A DNA stretch of 21,802 bases, from positions 1 through 21,802 of the IMG/VR virus record IMGVR_UViG_3300034073_002138. One strand, 5' to 3'. The translations under genes and the position numbers were made by a program. The notes under the pieces were generated by a model. It had not been told where the DNA came from. It did not search any database and saw only the letters and a list, made by a program, of their open reading frames with translations. This DNA is from a virus. This document shows, piece by piece, positions 12,623 through 19,027 of this stretch. Each line of letters begins with the position of its first letter. The stretch's first letter is position 1.

Positions 12623-13195
12623 TTAGGCATTATTTACGCCTGTGCTTCCAAAACCGCCACTTCTTTCGGAGTGTTTTTCTGGTCTCTCAGAGGCAACAAT
12701 AAACTGAAATGGTTCATTTGCAACAATTTCAGCCTGAGCAATGCGATCACCACGACGAATTGTTGTATGCATTTTAGAAACGTTCGTCAAAAGAACAAAC
12801 ACTTCCTCTTGATAATCAACATCAACAATGCCTTCGCAGTTCGCTAGGATCAATCCTTTCTTAAGCGAAAGCCCTGAGCGAGGATGAAGGCGAATGCTAT
12901 AGTTCTGAAGTGGAAGTTCGTCGTCGTGTCGTGCAATGTCTGCAAACGTCTCAATTGTAACGTAGCGTTCGATCTTGAAGATCAATCCTGTAGGGATGAG
13001 CAAACGATCACCAGGATAGACTGACAACTCACCTAAATGATTTACATTATATTCAATTGGTGAATTGAATGAATCATATCCACTCACAACGTTTGAAGTT
13101 GGTTGGAATGATAAATCAAAGCAATTTGCTAAAGAAGTGCCATATGTTGGAAGTTCAATATCATCACGAAGTCGATATACATTCACTGAGAGCAT
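12623..13195 (-). CDS. dut: dUTPase (dUTP diphosphatase), trimeric type
   Basis: 190 aa, longer than the usual 140-155. The motifs are in order: an A-x-x-F-D-L variant of motif 1 (about 23-28), PRSGLSLKKG motif 2 (105-114), NCEGIVDVDYQEEV motif 3 (119-132, with the catalytic Asp), RRGDRIAQ motif 4 (147-154) and RSGGFGSTG motif 5 (178-186). The extra length lies mainly between motifs 1 and 2 (about 32-60). It hydrolyses dUTP to dUMP, preventing uracil incorporation and feeding thymidylate synthesis. ATG 13195 has AAAGGA upstream. Confidence 0.93.
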   Translation of the reverse strand: MLSVNVYRLRDDIELPTYGTSLANCFDLSFQPTSNVVSGYDSFNSPIEYNVNHLGELSVYPGDRLLIPTGLIFKIERYVTIETFADIARHDDELPLQNYSIRLHPRSGLSLKKGLILANCEGIVDVDYQEEVFVLLTNVSKMHTTIRRGDRIAQAEIVANEPFQFIVASERPEKHSERSGGFGSTGVNNA

Positions 13196-13206
13196 AATTT
13201 ATTCCT

Positions 13207-13857
13207 TTATGTGTTATAAACAAAAACTTTACTATTTTTTTGCATGCTTGGATGATATGGTTTACCATCTTTAATTTCAAATAAGAAGCAACCATTTCTC
13301 CAAGGATCATGAAATTCACCTGGACCAAAGATTTCTCCAACTGCTTGTTGAATGACTGGCGTCCATGCGTAATCATGTCCAGCAAAAACGCTATTTGGTT
13401 TCATTTTAGGAAGCCATGCAATAATGTCGCGCTTAACGCCTTCATAACTATGATCGCCATCCACAAAAACAAAATCAAGCGAGCCGTCTTCATAGTCTGC
13501 TGCCGCAGCAACGGAATCTTTGCGAATTGGATTTAGCACATGACGAACAGGATCAATATTTCTTAAAAAGGTGTTATAAAGTTCCTTGCCGAAAAGATCC
13601 TGTGAAACTACTTTACCGTCAATGACGGTATTCTCTTTGACATATGCTTCTTCAGCCCAAATGTCAATACAATCGAATTTAATGTCTTTACCTGAGTTGA
13701 TAAGTTCAACTCCCATGAATGCAGCCGACATTCCCTTCCAACTACCAATTTCTACAAAGTGACTGCCTGATGGAAATCGATCAACCATTGCTCTATAGAG
13801 ATGGGGAAAGGTAAACCAATTTTCACCCATATGTGGCTGATTATAAAAATGATCCAT
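13207..13857 (-). CDS. Class I SAM-dependent methyltransferase (Methyltransf_24-like)
   Basis: 216 aa. FVEIGSWKGMSAAFM (about 34-48) is motif I, CIDIW holds Asp65, and FVFVDGDHSYEGVKRDI (129-145) is the characteristic motif IV with Asp133, Asp135 and His136. A typical member of the Methyltransf_24 class methylates sugars or small molecules and may need a divalent metal bound by D-G-D-H. The start is ATG 13857 with AGGAG eight bases upstream, two bases after the cupin stop. It follows a cupin, the kind of pairing seen in sugar-modifying clusters. Confidence 0.82.
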   Translation of the reverse strand: MDHFYNQPHMGENWFTFPHLYRAMVDRFPSGSHFVEIGSWKGMSAAFMGVELINSGKDIKFDCIDIWAEEAYVKENTVIDGKVVSQDLFGKELYNTFLRNIDPVRHVLNPIRKDSVAAAADYEDGSLDFVFVDGDHSYEGVKRDIIAWLPKMKPNSVFAGHDYAWTPVIQQAVGEIFGPGEFHDPWRNGCFLFEIKDGKPYHPSMQKNSKVFVYNT

Positions 13858-13859
13858 TA

Positions 13860-14129
13860 TCAAATCTCCTGTATCATAATCTTAAGGTCACTCAAACCAC
13901 GTTTCACGCGATGATAAGTGTTTGCTGGAATAGTATAGACTTCTCCAACTTTTATTTCTATGGGTAAACGATTGTCTAATTGCAATAACCAACCTTCACC
14001 TTCAATTATAGTTATGACTCGCGTTGAATGGTCGCGATGCCAAACTAATTCTTCGCTAACGACATTTTTGTCAAAGATACGATAAAAACTGTTAGCGTCA
14101 ATACGTTCTTCAACGTAAGGGTTTACCAC
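13860..14129 (-). CDS. Small single-domain cupin
   Basis: 89 aa. WHRDHSTRVITIIEGEGWLL (about 31-50) and GEVYTIPANTYHRVKRG (63-79) are the two conserved cupin strands. They give candidate metal ligands His32, His35 and His74, plus Glu44 or Glu46. Cupins of this size often bind a metal and act as isomerases, dioxygenases or binding proteins. No ATG is available: the start is GTG at 14129, or TTG at 14132, inside the 3' end of the previous gene, with AGGTAAG upstream. Weak initiation would be regulated by coupling. Substrate unknown. Confidence 0.75.
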   Translation of the reverse strand: MVNPYVEERIDANSFYRIFDKNVVSEELVWHRDHSTRVITIIEGEGWLLQLDNRLPIEIKVGEVYTIPANTYHRVKRGLSDLKIMIQEI

Positions 14130-14662
14130 CAAGTCTTACCTGAGTTTGAAAAATATCTTGGCCAACGGCATGCCCAGTAAGAAGCACTGGTCTTATCTTT
14201 GTTAGTCAAACAGTGGTGACGAGCAACAAAAGAACGAACACGCGCAGGATCGTTATACTTTTTTGCCATACCTGATTGACTGAAATTAACTTTCTTGACA
14301 TTACCATCACTGGTGCGAACATAAACAGCCCCACCACTTCCTTGACGAAATGGTTTGCCGATACCTTTACCCTCAGTTTTATCTTCTTCGTTAATATCTT
14401 CAATCTCAATTGGAAAATCTAATGGTACTTGTTTGCCATTAAACTCAGCAAACTCGCCGATGTCGCTTTCAAGCAAATCAACTTCCCATTCATCAGCAGG
14501 TACATACATGCCGCGAGAATATAGTTTCTTTGCTTCACGAATCAACTCAAAGAATTTATCAGAACCTGGACGAAAAATATTTTCAGTAAATGAAATCTTT
14601 TCGTCTAAGTGGTACTTAACCGCTTCTGATAGAGAAACTTCGTCGTTGATTCTGTTTGTCAT
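14123..14662 (-). CDS. Conserved T4-like phage protein with C-terminal RxSFxxRHxC...YWxCRxPRY domain
   Basis: 179 aa. The N-terminal two-thirds is charged and variable. The C-terminal 75 residues hold GKPFRQGSGGAVYVRTSDGN, VKKVNFSQSG, then RVRSFVARHHCLTNKDKTSA and YWACRWPRYF. This C-terminal block is one I recall as conserved in many T4-like aquatic phages (DUF5872-like, from memory); its function is unknown. The Cys and His residues could bind zinc. The start ATG 14662 overlaps the stop of regA as ATGA, so expression follows RegA. Confidence 0.7.
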   Translation of the reverse strand: MTNRINDEVSLSEAVKYHLDEKISFTENIFRPGSDKFFELIREAKKLYSRGMYVPADEWEVDLLESDIGEFAEFNGKQVPLDFPIEIEDINEEDKTEGKGIGKPFRQGSGGAVYVRTSDGNVKKVNFSQSGMAKKYNDPARVRSFVARHHCLTNKDKTSASYWACRWPRYFSNSGKTWW

Positions 14663-15066
14663 TGCTGTCTTGGCTCCAACTTACGACCTATGTTGTATTT
14701 AGCAACTAGTTGCCAATCGTTCTTGTCTTTGAAAGCAATAATTTTAATTTGAGATAGTGGCGCTTTTGGTTCTTTGATCTTTTCGGAATCAACAACCTTT
14801 AGCAATCCCCACTCCTCTAAAAGATTTGCAATCGAATTACGACGAGCAAGATCATTTTCAGAGATGCTTGATGCTTTACCATCTAGCAAAAATAATTCTT
14901 TGAAATGAACTATGTAATAGCGACCTTGCTTATGTAGAATATGGCAAGATTGATATAAAATATTTTCTTTTTTAGCGGCTACACCGATGCGCGTTAGTGT
15001 CTCGCGGATTTTGAGGAAGTCATCAGCATTCTGTAGCGTCACTTCCACTAAATTATCAACACTCAT
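14659..15066 (-). CDS. regA: RegA translational repressor
   Basis: 135 aa, slightly longer than T4 RegA (122). VEVTLQNADDFLKIRETLTR, KENILYQSCHILHKQGRYYI and VHFKELFLLDGK are near matches to T4 RegA segments (LYQSCHILQKKG, YYIVHFKEM). RRNSIANLLEEWGL and a KDKNDWQLVAKYNIG end also match. RegA binds initiation regions of early mRNAs and blocks ribosomes, switching off early genes including its own operon. ATG 15066 is used rather than a GTG three codons upstream because AGGTGA precedes it and it follows the gp62 stop by one base. It lies directly downstream of gp62, as in T4. Confidence 0.95.
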   Translation of the reverse strand: MSVDNLVEVTLQNADDFLKIRETLTRIGVAAKKENILYQSCHILHKQGRYYIVHFKELFLLDGKASSISENDLARRNSIANLLEEWGLLKVVDSEKIKEPKAPLSQIKIIAFKDKNDWQLVAKYNIGRKLEPRQQ

Positions 15067-15067
15067 T

Positions 15068-15439
15068 TCAGTCACCTATTTTCGTTTTTTCTTTTATAAT
15101 ATCAATTTGCTCATCAGTCAGTACTTTCAAAGCCTCTGCAGCCTTGGCATCAGAATAACCGAAAAATAACTTTATTGATTGCAAATTATCCTCTTGTATG
15201 GGTTTTTCCCATTTGGCAAAGTTTCGTTTCTTCGCCCTGACTATATTTATTAAATAGTCATACTGAGGTTTTCTATCCAGACCGAAATTAACGTTCATTT
15301 GGTTAGCATACATTATGCAATCCATATGATACGAAAGTGCTCGATTTACCATAAAGGAATTGTAGTCTTTTTCGTCCTCCAATATTGGCTTTTTAGTTTG
15401 AAGAATACTCGGTACGATATCCTTGAATAGGTCAGTCAT
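15068..15439 (-). CDS. 62: Clamp-loader small subunit gp62
   Basis: 123 aa, shorter than T4 gp62 (187). EKDYNSFMVNRALSYHMDCI, MYANQMN, then QYDYLINIVRAKKRNFAKWE matches the T4 core (QKDYSKFMVENALS; HFNYLMAAVPRGKRYGKW). It joins four gp44 subunits to make the ATP-driven loader that opens and places the gp45 clamp. It lacks the T4 N-terminal extension. The ATG at 15439 overlaps the stop of the small gene at 15436-15606 as ATGA, behind a GGGGGG ribosome site. Confidence 0.92.
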   Translation of the reverse strand: MTDLFKDIVPSILQTKKPILEDEKDYNSFMVNRALSYHMDCIMYANQMNVNFGLDRKPQYDYLINIVRAKKRNFAKWEKPIQEDNLQSIKLFFGYSDAKAAEALKVLTDEQIDIIKEKTKIGD

Positions 15440-15606
15440 TTAGTCCCCCCAGAAATAACTGTGTAAGATTCGTCAGTTATTTTACGAATACGAATCTCTG
15501 CCTCTACTTGTTTTGCATAACGATGGTCATGCGTAACTAATAGTATCTTATTACCAATACTCACAATATATCGCTTTGGAGCATTTCGAAGACATAATGT
15601 TTCCAT
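15436..15606 (-). CDS. Small uncharacterised protein between gp44 and gp62, 56 aa
   Basis: ATG 15606 follows the gp44 stop as TGATATG, and its own TGA overlaps the gp62 start as ATGA, so an intact frame exactly fills the gap between the two clamp-loader genes. The protein begins METLCLRNAPKRYIVSIGNK and continues ILLVTHDHRYAKQVEAEIRI to end ISGGTK. It is basic, with predicted beta strands and no hydrophobic segment. T4 has no gene here. It may assist clamp-loader assembly or simply couple translation of 62 to 44; both are inference. The exact fit on both sides is the main evidence. Confidence 0.65.
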   Translation of the reverse strand: METLCLRNAPKRYIVSIGNKILLVTHDHRYAKQVEAEIRIRKITDESYTVISGGTK

Positions 15607-15607
15607 A

Positions 15608-16552
15608 TCACTTAAACTCGCAATCGACCATGAGTTCGGTCAAGAACGCCATAAGATTGATTTCCTGATCGGCTGCAAAGGCGGCTTGATACTGATACTT
15701 ACCAAGAAGAATAACTGCCATTGGAATCGTGGTTGGATTTAAAACGTCATATAATTTGTCGTAAATTTCGCGCATAATTCGATGAGTATCGTTGTCGGTA
15801 TTCTGGGCGACCCACTTACGAACACTTCGGAAGTCTTTCTCTTTTAAAAAGGCGACAAGTTCAGTGATTTTAAAATCGCCAATGTTAGAAAGAATACCAA
15901 TATCGATCGTACCACCAACGCTGTATCGCTGGAGTTCATTTAAAATTCTTCGATAATCGGGGAAGAACTTTGTAATCAGTTCGGCTACGACCTTCAGATC
16001 ATACGAGATCTTTTCTTCTTTAAGAATCTGCTCAACACGCTTAAGAAAAGCAGAAGCCATCTTCGCTTTCTGACCGTTCTGTAACTTGAAATCAATTACC
16101 GCACATCGAGAGTGTAGCGGTTGAATGATTCGATTTTTAAAGTTGCAAGTGAAGATAAACGAACAGTTTTTAGAAAACTCTTCGATAACGCCACGGAATG
16201 CGGCTTGAGCATTGGCAGTTAGATAGTCTGCCTCATCGATAATAATTACCTTTCTTCCTGTTCCCGTCAGAGAAACGGAGGAAGCGAACCCTTTAATCTT
16301 TACACGTAGAGTATCAATACCTGATTCATCTGAACCGTTGATAATAATATAATCACACTCAATCTCTTCACACATCGCTCGGGCAACAGTTGTCTTACCG
16401 ACACCTGCTGAACCCGAAAGGATCATGTTTGGAATTTCTTTGCGCGCTACATACTCTTGAAAGGTTTTCTTAAAGTTTTCAGGAAGGATACAATCTTCAA
16501 TAGTTTTAGGTCGATATTTTTCGACCCACAACAGTTCCACATTTTGCAACAT
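15608..16552 (-). CDS. 44: Clamp-loader large subunit gp44 (AAA+ ATPase)
   Basis: 314 aa, close to T4 gp44 (319). WVEKYRPKTIEDCILPE is the typical opening. Walker A is GSAGVGKTT (47-55), Walker B is IIIDEADYL (Asp106-Glu-Ala-Asp), and the arginine finger is in HSRCAVIDF (Arg149). The C-terminal half is the collar domain. Four copies with one gp62 bind and open the gp45 clamp using ATP. ATG 16552 has AGGGG seven bases upstream. The gene is separated from gp45 here by a DsbA-like gene, a homing-endonuclease relative and a Tat-signal protein. Confidence 0.97.
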   Translation of the reverse strand: MLQNVELLWVEKYRPKTIEDCILPENFKKTFQEYVARKEIPNMILSGSAGVGKTTVARAMCEEIECDYIIINGSDESGIDTLRVKIKGFASSVSLTGTGRKVIIIDEADYLTANAQAAFRGVIEEFSKNCSFIFTCNFKNRIIQPLHSRCAVIDFKLQNGQKAKMASAFLKRVEQILKEEKISYDLKVVAELITKFFPDYRRILNELQRYSVGGTIDIGILSNIGDFKITELVAFLKEKDFRSVRKWVAQNTDNDTHRIMREIYDKLYDVLNPTTIPMAVILLGKYQYQAAFAADQEINLMAFLTELMVDCEFK

Positions 16553-16579
16553 AATATAACCCCTTCATAATATAATAAA

Positions 16580-16900
16580 TCACTCAGTCACTATTCTACG
16601 CCATTTCCCGTTTGTAAGCAAGTACATTTCACCATCAGGACCGACGGTCATACTTGCGGTTACACGCTTTTCCGTTCCTGGAACAAATTTTGGACCAAAA
16701 CTGATTGTACCGTCTGGTGGCGCAAGTTGACCATATTCATTACCAAGTGTCAACTTACCATTGTAACCAGCAGCTTGAATTTCTTCTATCACTTCACACT
16801 TCTCAGCATCAGGAAGAACAGCAGCAGCGGCTACAACACCACCAGTGGCTACACCACCAGCAAGACCAAGATACTTGAAAAAATTACGTCTTGTTGCCAT
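16580..16900 (-). CDS. Protein with twin-arginine (Tat) signal peptide
   Basis: 106 aa. It begins MATRRNFFKYLGLAGGVATG followed by GVVAAAAV, a good Tat signal with R-R-N-F-F-K and a short alanine/glycine hydrophobic core, and LPDA as a possible cleavage area. The mature part is beta-like: PDGTISFGPKFVPGTEKRVT and TVGPDGEMYLLTNGKWRRI. This would be exported folded by the host. It contains one cysteine (after the signal) and no recognised cofactor motif. The start ATG 16900 has GGAG nine bases upstream; a TTG two codons earlier is unlikely. Its position next to gp44 is unexpected for an exported protein. Confidence 0.7.
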   Translation of the reverse strand: MATRRNFFKYLGLAGGVATGGVVAAAAVLPDAEKCEVIEEIQAAGYNGKLTLGNEYGQLAPPDGTISFGPKFVPGTEKRVTASMTVGPDGEMYLLTNGKWRRIVTE

Positions 16901-16902
16901 GA

Positions 16903-17283
16903 TCAATTACTCCATTGCAAAGATTTACATTTATTAAAATGATACCGATTCATATTGTTTACGCCACCAACTTTACGGCAATGAGGGCATTCAACTGTTC
17001 GGTATTCATAATCCTTCATACGTTCAACTAAAGCAAGACTAATTCTTTTTTTCGCAGAATCTGTATGAGTCTTACCCCAAAAGAAATGTTTTTCGCCAGT
17101 TCTTTCTGCCATGGGATTATTTTTACCCATAAACAGTTCATTTCCTTTATTCCATGGTTCTATGAGTGTAGAATCTTTCGGAACACAATTCAATTGTTGG
17201 TCACTGAATGAAGGGTCTTCGTGATACTCTGTATTGAATAATTTACAGAGAGCCTTATGAGTCTTATATGTATAAATAGACAT
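16903..17283 (-). CDS. Homing-endonuclease relative without a nuclease domain (NUMOD3 plus zinc finger)
   Basis: 126 aa from ATG 17283, which has AAAGGAG upstream; the longer frame to 17340 would read through the leader. LFMGKNNPMAERTG and HFFWGKTHTDSAKKRISLAL form NUMOD3-like DNA-binding repeats. VECPHCRKVGGVNNMNRYHF with a final Cys is the same finger as in the HNH endonuclease at 6744-7298 (CPNCGKQGQKSSMNRWHFSN). The N-terminal 50 residues show neither HNH nor GIY-YIG catalytic residues, although the opening MSIYTYKTHK echoes MCIYHKHHI. It may be a decayed endonuclease, or a DNA-binding protein now acting as repressor. Confidence 0.7.
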   Translation of the reverse strand: MSIYTYKTHKALCKLFNTEYHEDPSFSDQQLNCVPKDSTLIEPWNKGNELFMGKNNPMAERTGEKHFFWGKTHTDSAKKRISLALVERMKDYEYRTVECPHCRKVGGVNNMNRYHFNKCKSLQWSN

Positions 17284-17338
17284 GCTGATACTCCTTTGCA
17301 GTATTAGGGTCCCTGGGAATTGCCGTTCCGCGAGGGAC
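17284..17338 (-). promoter_or_regulatory. Structured 5' leader of the 16903-17283 gene
   Basis: On the - strand GTCCCT (17338-17333) pairs with AGGGAC (17314-17309), with an inner GGAA/TTCC stem. ATACT and AGTAT (17304-17300 and 17292-17288) form a second hairpin around AAAGGAG. Both stems match in position those before the HNH gene at 6744; the first stem has changed bases but kept pairing. Confidence 0.55.
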
Positions 17339-17343
17339 ATCTC

Positions 17344-17351
17344 TATTTATA
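17344..17351 (-). promoter_or_regulatory. T4-type late promoter TATAAATA
   Basis: An exact TATAAATA on the - strand. A start six bases downstream (17338) coincides with the first base of the leader stem. The surrounding TGTATAAATA and the following bases resemble those at 6673-6700 before the HNH gene, so promoter and leader were probably moved together with these genes. Confidence 0.65.
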
Positions 17352-17364
17352 CAAATCAAAAAGA

Positions 17365-17437
17365 AAGAGGTGGGGAAGGTGAAGTCCCATGGTGGCAGTC
17401 TGGCGGATTGTACCATTAGCAGAACGCTACACCTCTT
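17365..17437. other. Cloverleaf-like four-way inverted-repeat structure
   Basis: AAGAGGTG (17365-17372) pairs with CACCTCTT (17430-17437). Inside, and without a single unpaired base at the junction, are three hairpins: GGGA/TCCC (17373-17376, 17385-17388), ATGGT/ACCAT (17389-17393, 17412-17416) and TAGC/GCTA (17417-17420, 17426-17429). It is not a canonical tRNA: there are no linker bases, no T-loop TTCRA, and the middle loop is 18 bases. On the - strand it is followed by UCUUUUU, so it might end the gp45 operon transcript. It could also be a structured RNA or a DNA cruciform. Confidence 0.5.
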
Positions 17438-17449
17438 AGTATTATATAG

Positions 17450-17686
17450 TCACTTAGCCACGTTTTCGTAAATTTCAACGAAGTCGTTCTGCTCGGCAAC
17501 TTCTTCTTCAAAACTACGCTTGTGGTAAACTTTCGCCAGTTTACGAGCCAACTTCTTGGGAATCTCGCATTCGTCTTGCATCTTCTGAAGAATCTCTTTA
17601 ATCAGATCGCGCTCAGCCTCAATACGAGTGAGAGAGTTTGAGATTTCTTGAAGGCATCCCAAAACCTTTGCTTTATCAAGTGCCAT
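17450..17686 (-). CDS. Small helical protein, possibly DsbA-like (late transcription modulator)
   Basis: 78 aa. The N-terminal 35 residues are a charged helix or coiled coil (ISNSLTRIEAERDLIKEIL). The C-terminal KLARKLAKVYHKRSFEEEVA and FVEIYENV resemble the end of T4 DsbA, the double-stranded DNA-binding protein that modulates late promoters (YHKD..E.FEAE..E..ELYD pattern, recalled from memory). ATG 17686 overlaps the gp45 stop as TAATG. As gp45 is itself an activator of T4 late transcription, co-expression makes sense. The identification is tentative; the gene itself is secure. Confidence 0.6.
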   Translation of the reverse strand: MALDKAKVLGCLQEISNSLTRIEAERDLIKEILQKMQDECEIPKKLARKLAKVYHKRSFEEEVAEQNDFVEIYENVAK

Positions 17687-18369
17687 TATTCTTCTCCGAA
17701 GGTAGAGTTAGCGGCTTCAATTGCAATCCAATAGGTCAGATTCTTCGACTCATTATGGAACTTCGAAACACCAACTGAAGAAATCTCAACAACATATTCA
17801 TCGGGAACGACCTTAAGATTTTCGATCTTAAGAGTTGCCTGGAATTTGGTATCAGTATCGCTATCAAGAACGACCTTTGCGTCGTCTACGATTTCACCTT
17901 TAACGTCCATTGCAGCAATCGCGACTTTACCATCTTCATTACTTACAACAACGTTTGGACACTTCAAAATTGAAGCAACACTGAATACCCAATTTAAAGT
18001 TTCAGCAGGAAGTGTAAACTTCACTTCATATGCTGCAATGTTAATGCTCTTGTTTGGAGGGCAGAGAATAAGATTAGTTGCGGTGAAACGCTGACGAATC
18101 GTACCCTTACCGTTCAAACTCTTGAAGACGAGAAAGTCTTGTAGGATCTCTACTTCATTGTCGTTCTTATTCATCGACAAAAGACCAAGTGACTTATTCA
18201 AGTCATAAATTCCAAACTCATGCGGAAAGGTTTCTGCAACAGTTGCTTCTGCGAGAATTGCCTTGTTGGCGGAAATTGTTCGAAGTTTATTACCTGGCTT
18301 GACGACAATCCCACTGTTGATTGACGCAAAGTTTTTCAAAATAGTCACAGTATCATTAGAAAGTTTCAT
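17686..18369 (-). CDS. 45: Sliding clamp gp45
   Basis: 227 aa, nearly the T4 length (228). MKLSNDTVTILKNFASINSG is almost the T4 start (MKLSKDTTALLKNFATINSG), and GIYDLNKSLGLLSM matches T4 AIYDLNGFLGILSL. The C-terminal YWIAIEAANSTFGEE matches the T4 end. Three copies form the ring that tethers gp43 to DNA and, in T4, also activates late transcription. ATG 18369 has GAGG nine bases upstream and lies 14 bases inside the dNMP kinase gene. Late TATAAATA promoters downstream of this gene fit a T4-like clamp-dependent late programme. Confidence 0.97.
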   Translation of the reverse strand: MKLSNDTVTILKNFASINSGIVVKPGNKLRTISANKAILAEATVAETFPHEFGIYDLNKSLGLLSMNKNDNEVEILQDFLVFKSLNGKGTIRQRFTATNLILCPPNKSINIAAYEVKFTLPAETLNWVFSVASILKCPNVVVSNEDGKVAIAAMDVKGEIVDDAKVVLDSDTDTKFQATLKIENLKVVPDEYVVEISSVGVSKFHNESKNLTYWIAIEAANSTFGEE

Positions 18370-19027
18370 AATTTACAACCTCATTTGCTTCAACACGATT
18401 ATTATATAACGAATCTATCAATTTATCAACCCTTATAGTCAATTCTTCCAAAGTACAGTTGTTATCGAGAACAACATCATAATGTGATCCAATCCAAGCC
18501 CACTCCGATTGGTGGACTTCTGGATATGAATTGCGCATCACATCTGGACTGTGAAGACCACGATTACATTCTCTAGCAAGATCATACCACTCAGGTTCAT
18601 CGCCGCGACGAACGCGAATAACTTTGCCGCCAGATTCTACAATTGCATTAATCTCGTTTGGGAAACGAACATCAGCAATGACATAATTGTGATATGGCGC
18701 CTGTTCACATCGACGCATTACAGTATGAACCCAGAGGTCGGGGTGAAATACATCACGACCTGCCTCTGTGCCCATTAGCTGGAGTGCTAATCTTGGTGAA
18801 AACTCACGACCGAATTTTTCTGACCACCATTTGTCTGGCTGCTCGCGCCATGCTCTAGATCCTGGAGTGTCACCTTCAAGCATGGAACGATTCCAACCGA
18901 AGATAGTGGCACAGGCGTCTTTGACGCTGTTTGCATAACTCTCTTTGACAAAATCATGACGATCTACCAAGAGATCTGCAACTGTGCCTTTACCTGCTCC
19001 AATAAAGCCAATTAAACCAATTATCAT
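18356..19027 (-). CDS. Deoxynucleoside monophosphate kinase
   Basis: 223 aa. MIIGLIGFIGAGKGTVADLL contains the P-loop G-x-x-G-A-G-K-G-T (7-15). VIADVRFPNEINAIVESGGK is the conserved strand and lid lead-in of the T4 gp1-like dNMP kinase family, and RLALQLMGTEAGRDVFHPDLW is another hallmark. It should phosphorylate dNMPs (including dTMP or a modified pyrimidine) to dNDPs. It starts at ATG 19027, overlapping the preceding stop, and ends 14 bases inside gp45, so precursor supply and clamp are coupled. Confidence 0.85.
   Translation of the reverse strand: MIIGLIGFIGAGKGTVADLLVDRHDFVKESYANSVKDACATIFGWNRSMLEGDTPGSRAWREQPDKWWSEKFGREFSPRLALQLMGTEAGRDVFHPDLWVHTVMRRCEQAPYHNYVIADVRFPNEINAIVESGGKVIRVRRGDEPEWYDLARECNRGLHSPDVMRNSYPEVHQSEWAWIGSHYDVVLDNNCTLEELTIRVDKLIDSLYNNRVEANEVVNYETF

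Noticed and set aside
14355-14702. 115-codon + strand open frame
   Set aside because: It lies opposite the conserved 14123-14662 gene; Ser/Leu-rich low-complexity product typical of an antisense shadow.
17284-17340. Longer start for the homing-endonuclease relative
   Set aside because: It would place the coding start before the hairpin leader and without a ribosome site; ATG 17283 has AAAGGAG.
17365-17437. tRNA gene
   Set aside because: The cloverleaf-like pairing lacks the U8-A9 linker arrangement, a TTCRANN T-loop and a 7-base anticodon loop; it is reported as an unassigned structure instead.
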